From assembly GCA_018340375.1 (NCBI GenBank), contig JAFFJZ010000054.1, positions 1,178,001 to 1,242,000 on the forward strand: 64,000 bases of DNA, read 5' to 3'. The notes beneath the pieces are model-generated. The model did no database searches and was not told the origin of the DNA. It was given only the letters and a program-made list of their open reading frames with translations. The position numbers and the translations under genes are program-made. Of this stretch, positions 12,417 to 22,845 are shown piece by piece. Numbering within the stretch: position 1 is the first letter of the stretch; each line of letters opens with the position of its first letter. The DNA comes from Gonatopus flavifemur. Lineage: Eukaryota; Arthropoda; Insecta; Hymenoptera; Dryinidae.

Positions 12417-13216
12417 TTATTTATCAGGTAACTCCCGGGTGCCTTTCGCAAAGAAACTTTCGTCTTGCGAGGTGAAAAATTGATCACCCCATTTTTCCAC
12501 TTCTTCAAATGTTTTGAATCGCACGTCAGACAAATCGTTCTGCATTTTCCGAAATAAGTGATAATCGGATGGGGCTAAGTCTGGTGAATACGCCGGATGT
12601 GGTACAGCTCACCATCCAAGCGCTAGTAACGTATCCTTGACCGGTTTACCACATGAGACCACGCGTTGTCATGGAGCAGTTTCACTGGCCGTTTTCCTTT
12701 GCCAGAAAATGGACGTTTCTCCTCAATTTCTTGATTCACTTGCATCAATTGATGACCACCCGGGAAAAAATGATCAGATCTGACCAGATCTAAATTTTGG
12801 TCAGATCTAAACAGATCTATTAAGATCTGAAATACTGCGATTTTGGCTTGTGTTTGTCACAATATATGTGCAAAATCAAATTCATATACAGACAGATATC
12901 ACAAAATTTCTGACAATTGAACCACCAATTGTTCCTTAAGATTTAATCTAATATTCAATTCAGATCTAATGAGATCTACTTAGATCTAACCAGATGTGCC
13001 AAGATCTGATCAGATCTACTCAGATCTGAACAGATCTAATCTGATCTTTTGAACCAGATCTGACCAAAAATCAGATCTACTCAGATCTATTTAGATCTGA
13101 ATAGATCTAATGATTTTTTCCTGGGCATGGCGATCGGCAGTGACTGTTTGACCAGGTTTGAGAAGTTCATAATACAGTACGCCTTTCATATCCCACTATA
13201 TGCACAGCATGACTTT
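12417..13216 (-). pseudogene. Mariner transposase C-terminal relic, split by a MITE
   Basis: On the minus strand the frame reads the mariner catalytic region: a CIxWDMKGVLYYELLKPG block (13,216-13,126), then, beyond a MITE insertion, KLLHDNARPHVVKPV and YSPDLAPSDYHLF, ending ELPDK and a stop. The HDNA and PSDY motifs supply the second and third aspartates of the DD34D triad. The N-terminal half, with the helix-turn-helix domain and the first aspartate, is missing. In-frame stops are present, for example TAG in the CI-W-WD position. The mauritiana/mellifera-like lineage is likely. It is a dead fragment. Confidence 0.8.
12759..13125. mobile_element. 367-bp AGATCT-rich MITE, copy 1
   Basis: The ends are CCCGGGAAAAAATGATCAG and TAATGATTTTTTCCTGGG. 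About 17 AGATCT palindromes fill the arms, many exactly 10 bp apart. CA flanks both ends (12,757-12,758 and 13,126-13,127). The insertion splits a mariner relic whose reading continues on both sides, so the boundaries are well supported. A second copy of identical length lies in the opposite orientation at 20,861-21,227. Confidence 0.85.
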
Positions 13217-13660
13217 GTTACAATCAGTGATGGGTACGTTACTGAAAAAAAGTAACGCGTTACCGTTACTCGTTACAAGCTTAAAAATGTAACGCGTTAC
13301 CGTTACAAGTTACTTTCTACACAAGTAACGCCGTTATCGTTACAGTTACTCAAAAAATGTAACAACGTTACATGAAACGTTACTTTTTTATAAAAGTTTG
13401 AAAAATTTGAATTTCAATCGAATAAATCAACTTCTCGAACTATGACTTCAATCTTATCATGGTTTTTATTAAATATAATTATATTGCGTCGGCAAAACAG
13501 CTTTGAAACAAGAAATCTCAACTATTACACAAAATTTATTTGCTTATCATTATATTTGAGGAGTGATTGTTGTTTGAAATTCTCATCTGTTAAACGAGCT
13601 CTTTTAGCCAAAAAAACATCTCTTCCTACACTGAAACATCTCTCTACCGCAGCGCTACTA

Positions 13661-13900
13661 CACGGAGAAAAGAAAACACTGCTGGTTACTGTGAATGACA
13701 GCGATCGGTTGAAAAACAAATGAAAACACGCTTGGATAATGAGGATTAGCGCGATCACAGTGATGAGTATTGTAATAAAATGCCTCAACGCTGACTGGAC
13801 AGTAATGAGGACTGGGAAACGCAGTACTGCATAGAATGAATTTGACTTTCAATGTATTTTTGTGACTTACAGTAACCATTGCTGTTTTCTTTTTTCCGTG
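13661..13900. mobile_element. 240-bp MITE, CACGGAGAAAAG ends, TA duplication
   Basis: The left end CACGGAGAAAAGAAAACA and the right end TGTTTTCTTTTTTCCGTG are inverted, and TA flanks both sides (13,659-13,660 and 13,901-13,902). Removing the element and one TA rejoins the hAT C-terminal frame (LNTPSP then SSAAVERCFS), which confirms the boundaries. The ends and duplication fit a Tc1/mariner-type MITE. A related terminus (acacggagagaaa) occurs alone near 31,182. Confidence 0.85.
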
Positions 13901-15450
13901 TAGGTGATGGGGTGTTTAGTTTGATGAAAATAGATTTTAAATATGAATATGACTGGTTGTACACCTTGCTTCATAAACTTTTCTAAGTCATCCCTCTATG
14001 ACTCAGTAGATTCTTCATGAAAATCAAAGAATTCTGCATGATCATCATCAACGATAATCGTGGAAACTTCTTCACATTGATTTTCATTTCTTGGAAAATA
14101 GGTTTCCATTGTTTGTTGCAACCATCTTCCAGCCTGTTTTTCTTTCTCTATCATTAATCCAACTAAATTTGAACCTGTTGAAAAAGTGAATATATTTTTA
14201 TTCTCAATTCTATCATAGGGTCGATGTACCATTCTTAAACCAGTTTAGCGAAACTGTCAATATCAAATTGATTTTATTTTAGTTTATCGTATGTGAATCA
14301 TTATTCCTTATTCAAAAATTGACGTGTTGATTATTCAGAAGTTAAGATATGGGAACAAAATTCCTAACAATCAAATTGATTACACAGGCCTGCGAGGTTT
14401 TTCCCCCTTGGAACTGGTGACCATTTTCCGAAGTAATTTGCTGCGTAGAATCCGAATCCGGAGCCAGAATTGGGCTATCACGTCAGGATTTTGAGATATC
14501 TGAGGGTAAATACGCGAAAAATGCGGTTTTTCGCTACTTTTGAGGTTATGTACAGGACGCATAAAATTTTTTTGATCTTTTCTCTCAACTTCATCAATTT
14601 GCACTACTCTTCCCGTTTAAAATGAGCTATTGAACGTTCATGTACGATTTTTTCTCGCAAAGTTACGACCATTCTAAGTTGTGTAATATGTCCCAACAAC
14701 AGAATGAGTATTCGCATTTATTACACTGATCGACAATGAAATTCTCCTTCAAATGAAATTCTCTTTTCTGAAGTAATTTTCTGCGTAGAATCCAAATCCG
14801 GAGTCAGGATTGGGCCATCGCGTAAGCATTTCAAGATATTTAAGATTAGGTCCACGAAAAATGGGTTTTTTGATTACTTTGGAATTCATGTACTGAGTGC
14901 ACAATTTTTTTTAGTCTTTTCTTCTAATTGCATCATCCAGTACTACTCTTACTCTTCAAGATAAGCTATTAATCTGTGACCTACAATTTCTCCTTGCAGA
15001 GTTACGAGTATTCCAAGTTGTGAAATATATCCCCAAGATTATAATATTTCTAGGATCTCCTGAGGGTGCTGCCAGGATGTATGGGAATGAAAATTCTAAT
15101 TTTCTAATATGATATTCTTATTCAGCGACCCAAAAACTTATATGTTCACATATTCAAGGAAAATTTCCCTTCAAAAAAATGGGTTCCCCAAAGGGTTGAT
15201 AATTCACAGACCTGCGGAATATAAGTTTTTATTTTCCCTTCGAACAATAATGGTTCCTTTCCAGGTATTCAGATTGTGGAACTAAAATATAACGCCAGTT
15301 TTTACAGCACATCAGGATTCATTTTTATGTGAGAAATGAATATTTACAGTTTTTTAAACAATTTGTATGAACGAAAAATATATACGTTTTATATAAAATT
15401 CAGACATGGGGCTGCACTGGTTTCAAACAAGACCTAAGATACTAGATAAA

Positions 15451-17145
15451 TCAAAAGGACTTATGATATATTTTTCTAGTTTCTTCAAAACTTCTGTTTG
15501 ATCTCTTTCTGTTGTACTCATGATTCGGTTCATCTCTCTTTAACATCCAGCAATAGTCAGCCATCATTCTAACGTCCCACCTTCCTTGATATCTGGTCTC
15601 CATAACCTTAAGGTCTTGATGAAATCTCTCCCTTGCTCTTCACTGACAGCACCAAGATTCTCGGGGAAAAAGTCAATATGGGAATGCAAATAATGGAGTT
15701 TTATACTCATATTACAACCCAGGGTTTTGAAATTGTTAAGCATGCTGTTGACTATATTTTCATAATCAGGGCTTTTTCTGTTCCCTAAAAATGTTGTACG
15801 ACTTCCTTAAATGACTTCCAAGCGAGCTTCTCGGTTTTATTCATAGTTTTTTCAAAGTCAGGATCTTGCATCAATTTCCTTATGTCTGGACCAACAAAAA
15901 CGCCTTCTTTTATCTTCGCATCCGATAAATGCTTGAATTTATCACATAAATATTTGAAACAAAGACCATCTTTAGGCAATGCCTTTACGAATTGCTTCAT
16001 AATGCCTAATTTGATATGAAGCGGAGGTACAAGAATTAAGGAGCTCTCAACTAGTGTTTCGTGTACAACATTTTTACTTCCAGGGTTCAATGATGCTCTC
16101 TGTGGCCAATCTTTCTGGATCCAATGTCGTGCTCTATTCCTACTATCCCATTCACATAGAAAACAGGGGTATTTTGTATACCCTCCTTGTTGACCAAGCA
16201 ACATAGTTAATATTTTGAGATCACCACATATAGTCCAGTTATGATTGGAGTAATTTATTTTTTTGAGGACGAAATCCAAATTTTCATAACATTCTTTCAA
16301 ATGAGTAGAATGTCCAATAGGCAAAGAAGCAAATTTATTACCATTATGTAACAATACTACTTTGAGGCTCCGTTTCGAAGAATCTATAAAAAGTCTCCAA
16401 TCATTTGGATTGTATTCTACATCAAACATTTTGAGTAGGCCAGGCACATCACAACAATACACTAAATTTTTTCTTGAGCAAAATACGGTAGAAAATCCTT
16501 CTCTCTATTTCTATACCAATAAAAGTTCGTTGTACGATCCAGCATGTTTTTCTTTCAATCTGGAACCGAGTAATTCCGCAGCATCTTTCGGAAGATTAAG
16601 ATCTCTTGTCAAATCATTCAATTCACTTTGAGAAAACAGTGGTGGTGTTTCGTTGCACTCGTAATATTCATCGTCAGGATCTGAAGTATTCATTATAGCC
16701 TCTTGAAATAAACTAGGATCAGATGAAAATGGTTAGGCAGGATGGCATAACTCTTTGCTATCAGGATCTTTATACGTAGGTAAAATCACAGAACGAATAT
16801 CAGGATAACTTATCGCTGCTTTATTTTTAGAATTAAATCCTTTTATGTTTGAACAGCAGAAGTAACAATCGTTGATATGATTTTGCGGTTCCATCCAAAT
16901 CATTGGAGTCTGTAAACTAAAACAATGTTTTCTCTTCTTGACCATTTCCGAAGTTCACGTACACATGTCGAACACACTTTATGAGGCGCCCATTGTTTGT
17001 CTTGGTTTTTTATGTTGATTTTGAAATAGCTATCGTATAGTTCTTCAATACATTTAGAAATTATTTGTTGCTGTCTCTTTATTACATAATTTCCACATAT
17101 GTAGCAGAAGTTATCTGGAGCATTGATACATTTTCGAGAAGCCAT
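15451..17145 (-). pseudogene. Putative transposase of the CACAGGCC element, unnamed DDE-like family
   Basis: The product would be about 550 residues, read across several frameshifts and one in-frame stop. The N-terminus (MASRKCINAPDNFCYICG) starts a cysteine-rich zinc-binding region with CYIC, CSTC and later CYFC. The central part has RLFIDSSKRS, then WTICGDLK, followed closely by CFLCEWDSR. The C-terminal part has HSHIDFFPENLGAVSEEQG then RFHQD. I infer an RNase-H-like fold with Asp (FIDSS), Asp (CGDLK) and Glu (SEEQGE) as a DDE triad, with CFLC as the cysteine pair seen after the second Asp in several superfamilies. Frameshifts lie near 16,520, 15,786 and 15,640, and a TAA near 16,734. I recall similar proteins from Hydra and insects labelled uncharacterised. 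Confidence 0.6.
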
Positions 17146-17409
17146 TTGTGAAACTTTTTTTTAAATACACGAAATTCACAACAATTACTGGACACTCGAT
17201 ACTTGTACACGGAGGAAAAAATTAGAACAACAATCAGTACATTCCGAGTGAATTAGTGGAATAATGTCTGAACATAGCAACAAACAATCTACGATCTCAG
17301 CAGTGCTGGCTCGAAGGATATTACCGCCCGGCGCGAGAATTTTGTAGGCGTCCGATTATAATAGTGTAGCATATTGCATAAATATATATTTATGTGATAT
17401 GCTATTAGC

Positions 17410-17506
17410 ATTTTCTACCGTATTTCGCTCAAGAAAAAAATTTAGCGTATCGTTGTGATGCGCCTGGCCTACTCAAGGTGTTTCATGTAGAATACAATCC
17501 AAAGTC
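17410..17506 (+). other. Inverted fragment of the same element's transposase gene
   Basis: The plus-strand text tctaccgtatttcgctcaag through gaatacaatcc repeats, in opposite orientation to the gene, the stretch lying at about 16,405-16,500. It places a roughly 95-bp piece of the coding region upstream of the gene start, pointing the other way. This is a rearrangement within the element. Confidence 0.7.
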
Positions 17507-17539
17507 AATCCCCTTCATTCATTCAACATTTTTCTGAAG

Positions 17540-18062
17540 CATTTTGGTGCGCTGAATCCGCATATGGCTCCAGAATTGCTATATCACGTCAGGTATTTGG
17601 GATATTCCGACCTGAAAATGTGGAAAACACTGTTTTTTGGCATATTTGAGGTTCCGTAAAGTCGAAAGGTAATTTTTTTCACAAAACCAATAGATGCACC
17701 TCAAAGTATCAGTCATCCTCTTCCAAATGCCGTTGAGTTTGCTGAAATATCTTTTTTTTTCATTGAGATACGACAATTTTAAATTTGTGCGCTCATGTAC
17801 TCAATAAATAGGTGGAGACACAATTTTCAAACTGTCGTATCTCAATGAAAAAAAAAGGTATCTGAGCAAACTCAACGGCATTTGGAAGAGGAGGACTTAT
17901 ACTTTGAGGTGCATGTATTTTTGAGAAAAAATTACCCTTCGACTTTACGTAACCCCAAATATGTCGAAAAACAGTGTTTTTCACATTTTTAGGTCGAAAT
18001 ATCTCAAAAACCTGACGTGATAGAGCAATTCTGCAGCCAGATTCGGATTCAGCGGATCAAAA
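17540..18062. repeat. Subterminal inverted repeat of the CACAGGCC element
   Basis: The arms 17,540-17,770 and 17,815-18,062 are reverse complements with about a 45-base centre. Paired words include caaatgccgttgagtttgct, tttgaggtgcat and cctgacgtgata. The left end of the element (14,440-14,560 and 14,780-14,900) carries related direct repeats. Confidence 0.8.
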
Positions 18063-18342
18063 TGCTTCGGAAAAAGATATTATTGTTTGAGGGGGAAAAA
18101 AAAAGTCAAATTTCGCAGGCCTGTGTTATCAATTCCATGAATTTTTGTTAGAAAAAATTGAACTGCTCTTTGACAAATCTCATTGACAAATCGTCGGATG
18201 AGATTCAATCAGAAAATTTTCCGAGATTCAATGAGATTTGGCGGAACTCAGTAAGATTTAGTGAGAATCAATGGATTCTTTTGATCAGGGCTATCTTACA
18301 AACGTATTCGTCGTTTGAGTATTAGGATAGTCAACTTGGCAT

Positions 18343-18694
18343 AGCTGGTTTATTACTAATACAACCACTACAACTTGGAGTTCTTCAATTTTGAGAAAGC
18401 TGAATGTAAACCTGGGATGCAGACAAGCAGCTATAACCAGTTCTTTATTCCATGAATCATGTTGGAATCTCCTTCCTACGGATTATTTGATGCCTTCAGC
18501 TTAAGATTGACAGCATTTCAGAGATTTCTTCATTTGTACCTCAAGAAGTTGTAACATGCGATACAATGTTGGGAGGAGATAAGCGATGGAAATATTTGCG
18601 TCCTCCTGGAGTATATCCAAAGATTTCGCGAGAGGATCCATCACATTGTTATATTCCTAAAAAGCCAACCATCATCAATTGGGACAAATTTTAG
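18343..18694 (+). other. Unrecognised coding-like stretch
   Basis: Two consecutive plus-strand frames look protein-like. One (18,343-18,501) ends LLPTDYLMPSA. The second (18,524-18,694), preceded by a cagcatttcag acceptor-like site, contains LRPPGVYPKISREDPSHCY and ends INWDKF before a stop. I recognise neither. It could be a captured host exon pair, a degraded pseudogene or chance. The stretch lies in what would be an intron of the hAT element, antisense to its transposase. Confidence 0.2.
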
Positions 18695-20860
18695 ATCATT
18701 TACCGGAATCATAGAATGAAGATATAATTATATCGCGGATGGAAAATGATGAAATTGTTTTTGTTACTCAGTAATAATGTCAAATACACGAATAGAATTA
18801 TTGTATAATCACAAAATACTGAACCGAGACATTGTTTATAACTGAATTTGCACCCACCATCTAATATTATGACTTAGAAGCACTCTTCCTCAAGCAGATA
18901 TATTTGATTATAAAAAGTTGTGACGTTTTTATCAGTTTCATCCTCATAACATCAAATCTATAAGCTTTACATAGTCACAAAATTCAAATACCTATCATGA
19001 ATTACGATAGTGCTGTATTGGATATCAAAAATATTCACTCCGGAAATATATCAGTGACATCAGTCAATAATGAAGTTAGAATGTTTTGTGTTCTATAGTT
19101 ACCCAAGAGGAATAAAAAATAATTTTCTTACTTTGAGAAATCCCATTTCATTCACATTCAATCTAGGTAGTCCTACCTGATCATAGACTTGATGAACTTT
19201 TTCTTCGTTTTGATTAAAAAGTCTACATAGACGAGCAACAGAAACATACGCGCTATTCTATCGCGTTGCATTTGGGACAATTAATCCCAATCCAAACTTA
19301 TCAAAAATATCGTCTGATATCACAGTACTTCTACTGGATTTATTCCACAAAGCTTGAGTTTTGGCGAAAGCGCCTTGTGAGATTGTTTTATATGATAGAT
19401 TGTTAGCAGTGAATTTGTCAATATCAGTGCTTGCCATCAAGTTCAAAGTGTGGGCGGCACAACGCCTGTGAGGTGGTAAACTTATTAACGAGGAATCATC
19501 ATTTTCAAGAATTTCATCAAGATGAACGTGATGTATATCATCTTCAAGTTCAAGACTGTCCTCTTTATCTCCCTGAATGCTTTCAAAAAATTATATCCGC
19601 TATCCGTGATAACTAACAGTACTTTGTTTTGGCTCCTAAACTGCAAAAGTACTTCTGAAATCATTTGAGCTGATACATCATATGTATGAGATCCTTTGAT
19701 CCTACGACAACACAAAGCAACATTTTTCCTCTCCAAACTCTGGGGATCGAGCCAATGACATGTGATTCCTGAAAAAGATCGTGAGTGGGCTATCCAACAA
19801 TCAGCTGTGATGCAGACGAGTTCAATTGAAGCAAGTTCATCTATCATATCTTCAATCATGCGTTGAAAACTATTACCCAGATGTTTCATCAATGTTATAC
19901 GACATATCAAATTATGAGTTGTTAATTTGGACCATAGGTTGATAAACGATGGCCTCTCGATTTCTGAAAATGCATGCATCCCGTCTACTATCCAAGCTAT
20001 TATTGTGTTATCCACGTCTTTTTTATTCGAGACTAGATCATTCTTTTTGTTTCTGTTGAAATTAATGAGGTCAGACTGTTTTGGTGAAGAACAAGTAGCT
20101 TCATTATCATCAGCATCAAGTTTTCTTTCTTTGGACTCCTTATCTTTTTCGATTGAATCTATGAGAGTTTTAAGCTTACTAGGATGGACTCTCTGAAAAA
20201 CAACAATACATTACATAAGATTTGAGAAATGTACTTCCCTATCAAGGACATCTGTGCATTGCGAGTGAGTCAAAATAGTCTTTGTTGTAGCGTTTTTATG
20301 AGATCAGGAATGTATTCCAGTAAAAAAAAGATGTGATTTTTCTTTCTTCTTTTTCTAAAAGAAATTATCAAATCAAACCATTAAAACATCCAGCCAAGGA
20401 CTTTGTTGACTCACTACATCTTCTACTTTATTTTTATTCCATTAGATGTAAGAACACAATGATCTGCATCAAACGAATGAGAGAATGTGGTACTCGAGTA
20501 ACGCTCATCGAGCGGATTCACATGAATATAAGTGTGAGAATGGATTTCACCTCAATATGCTTCTTCAAATTACTTGATGATGATTTGGAAACAGAATGTT
20601 CTTTTGAAGGACAAAGGAAGCAGGAAACGACGAAATTTCCATTCCCGTTGTCTTTTACGATTGAAAAGAAAGTGGTGTATGCTTTCCAGGGGAGATCAAT
20701 GATGGAAGATGACATAACCTAATAAGATAATCAAAATATAAGGTGAAATGAATATTGTTTCCTGAAATCAATTGTAATTTATAGCGGATGAATCAGTGTT
20801 CTGTGAAACTTTCTGATTATAGTGATAAGTGATAAATCAATCAATAAAGTTCAGATTAAT

Positions 20861-21227
20861 CCCAGGAAAAAATCATTAGATCTATTCAGATCTAAATAGA
20901 TCTGAGTAGATCTGATTTTTGGTCAGATCTGGTTCAAAAGATCAGATTAGATCTGTTCAGATCTCAGTAAATCTGATCAGATCTTGGCACATCTGGTTGG
21001 ATCTGAGTAGATCTCATTAGATCTGAATTGAATATTAGATTAAATCTTAAGGAGCAATTGGTGTTTCAATTGTCAGAAATTTTGTGATATCTGTCTGTAT
21101 ATGAATTTGATTTTGCACATATATTGTGACAAACACAAGCCAAAATCGCAGTATTTCAGATCTAAATAGATCTGTTTAGATCTGACCAAAATTTAGATCT
21201 GGTCAGATCTGATCATTTTTTCCCGGG
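20861..21227. mobile_element. 367-bp AGATCT-rich MITE, copy 2
   Basis: Reverse-complement copy of the element at 12,759-13,125, of identical length. The ends are CCCAGGAAAAAATCATTAG and GATCATTTTTTCCCGGG, and AT flanks both (20,859-20,860 and 21,228-21,229). It has the same AGATCT array with 10-bp spacing, with a few substitutions such as AAATCT and GGATCT. Confidence 0.85.
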
Positions 21228-21229
21228 AT

Positions 21230-22230
21230 GCCATAAGAAACACAACAAATAACGACCTCGCCTCATTTATAGATGATTCTCGAAAATATAGTTTGATACA
21301 TCCCTAGTAGTAGCAGCGGGGTTGTAGATAAAAATATTTTCCTTCCTCACTCCACTGTTTCAACTTGTAGGAGGAAGAACAATGCTTATATCCAACGCCT
21401 CTGAATATCAGAATCTTGTATGTATACTATGTCCGAGCATAGTATATGTACACTATTCTGATGCTGCTGGAGATTTATATGAATTTAGTAACATAAAATT
21501 GGGAAATTCATGTTGAAAATGTGCATACTTATCACTGATTCAAACACAGCAAGCCCTCAATTAATTGTAAATGTCACTGTATATACTAGGGTGGGCCGGA
21601 AAACCCGAGCTTTTGAATTCCGGAATCCAATAGTGCGCAAAAGTTGCCTTGGAGGAATACAAATCGAGTCCAAAAAAAAACATTCAAACCGGTCAAGATT
21701 TGGGTTAGCGCATCGAATGTGAAAATCCTCATTTTTCACAATTTTCGGCGATTAACATGTATTAACTTAGATATGTGTATATTTCACTATTCATTATCAA
21801 AGAAAAAATTGTTGAGCATATAAATAGAGTATATGTACATATATACAATATACCCGCATTTCAAAAGTACCTTGTTCGTGCAGCTGTTGGCTCAACTCAT
21901 ATATGCGTGAGTTTCCGTGTCCGTTCTGGATTTGTTGATTAGAAGTGTATTGCTCAGACATTTGGATCGACCATTGCGCGACGCATCAGATATACGACCA
22001 AATCAGAGGCACTTTATTTGTTTCGGCAAGGAGTAAATGCGTACTGTTTCAGAAAGTAGTTCAAACAGCGGACGTGTATTCTTTTTCGTATGAATCTAAA
22101 AATTACTACTTCAAGCGCTTTGATTTTCCTGTTACTGATATTGTCGATATTTAGAACATAGACTTTCATTTCATCATATTATATAGAGTTCTCCCCGCAT
22201 TTTGTAGTTCTCAGGCTTTGCCATCCATCA
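21230..22230. other. No recognised gene; possible element terminus at 21,587
   Basis: A tagggtgggccggaaaac motif near 21,587 looks like a transposon end and may belong with the gene fragment that follows. No matching right end is seen, perhaps because it was replaced by the neighbouring element at about 22,840. A short tatata-rich patch lies at 21,830-21,850. Confidence 0.3.
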
Positions 22231-22845
22231 ATGATGGAAGCGACAAGGAAAAGATGGAAGTGTCCGATTTTCGGTAATCCAAAAGATTTACCAACTTTCC
22301 AACTTCCTACGTACGAAGAAGTTTGGAGATGCTGTTTTGAAGAACGATTCAAGATGTTAGTTTCAAGAGTCAATTACAGAACATTATGTTTTTCTTCTGT
22401 AGCTCAGCCAGTTGCACAAAAATTATGGCTTTGTACGATTTAGCATCCATCCCTACAGTTTCAGAAACAGGAAATCGATGAACAAATGATACAATCGTAC
22501 CATGATTCATATTGCAAATCAATGACATCTTACAAAAGAGACAAGAACTAGCAAACTTATAAAGATAAGCTGATGAAGTTGAGGAGCGAAGCTGTAAGAC
22601 TTTTCGATATAGCATTCTACAAATGTCCAATGACTTTGAATTGCATCTGTGGAAAGAGCATTCGAAGTTGTACATGTCCAATTTTCAGGACGTGTTGTTG
22701 TGAGAAACCAAACAGAATTCCACATCTTAAAATTAGATTCATGTATAAACAAAGAAATGGGATATTTGAAAAAATGAGAGCGGGAGACAAAAAAAAATTT
22801 GAGAAACTTACCGGAAAAGTTATGAGAAAAGAGAAATTTTCTTTT
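22231..22845 (+). pseudogene. Fragmented gene of an unnamed, mobile-element-associated family
   Basis: The plus-strand frames give RKRWKCPIFGNPKDLP and LPTYEEVWRCC, then after a frameshift DLASIPTVSETG, then QSYHDSYCKSM, and finally LFDIAFYKCPMTLNC followed by CTCP and IRFMYKQRN. The order (short N-terminal block with W-x-CP-F, LPTY, IPTVS, SYH-x-Y, LFDIA-x-KC, C-x-C, DQR-like block) matches a multicopy protein family I remember from insects and Hydra with no assigned function. At least two frameshifts and one TAG are present, so it is dead. I cannot state its role. The Cys pattern suggests metal binding. Confidence 0.5.

Larger units (their letters stand above)
14383..18125 (-). mobile_element. 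3.74-kb DNA transposon with CACAGGCC ends and TTA duplication
   Basis: The left end CACAGGCCTGCGA is mirrored at the right end TCGCAGGCCTGTG, and TTA flanks both (14,380-14,382 and 18,126-18,128). Subterminal regions repeat a motif around gaatccgnatnnggnnccagaattg, in direct orientation at 14,449 and 14,789, and in a 520-bp inverted repeat at 17,540-18,062. One gene lies inside on the minus strand. The CACAG terminus and 3-bp duplication recall the CACTA/Chapaev group as I remember it. The assignment is tentative. Confidence 0.75.
13525..20715 (-). pseudogene. hAT transposase (BED finger, RNase H, hATC), broken
   Basis: Exon 1 (20,715-20,551) encodes a BED-like zinc finger (CFLC followed by NLKKHIE). 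A 358-bp intron with GT donor and AG acceptor (20,550-20,193) leads in frame to exon 2 (20,192-19,132). Exon 2 contains the hAT core blocks CITADCWIAHSRSF, VITDSGYNFLKAF, RRCAAHTLNLMAS and NATR. A frameshift lies near 19,560, and a TAG at about 19,257 replaces the Trp expected after NATR. Exon 2 ends at a good GTAAG donor. The C-terminal part lies at 14,232-13,525, with a frameshift near 13,958 and the dimerisation motif SSAAVERCFS. The gene is non-functional as it stands. The exon link across 19,131-14,250 is inferred. Confidence 0.75.
13225..20720 (-). mobile_element. Decayed hAT transposon, heavily invaded
   Basis: The left terminus CAGTGATGGGTACGTTACTG is followed by subterminal GTAACG/CGTTAC repeats (13,225-13,400), a usual hAT architecture. 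A minus-strand hAT transposase follows, from its C-terminal dimerisation region (13.5 kb) to a BED-type N-terminus (20.7 kb). A 240-bp MITE and a 3.74-kb element are inserted. The right terminus is not identified: a weak tacttatcactg candidate ends at 21,537 but lacks the subterminal repeats and a matching 8-bp flank. Confidence 0.7.

Noticed and set aside
12759..13125. AGATCT array as a bacterial operator or restriction-linked sequence
   Set aside because: It is bounded by inverted termini, has a second copy of the same length and lies inside a mariner relic. A MITE explains it.
13442..13788. Two overlapping frames as independent small genes
   Set aside because: The plus-strand frame is a shadow. 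The minus-strand one is the hAT C-terminus plus read-through into the MITE.
21526..21537. tacttatcactg as the missing right end of the hAT element
   Set aside because: It matches 10 of 12 terminal bases but lacks subterminal GTAACG repeats, and the next eight bases do not match the left flank.
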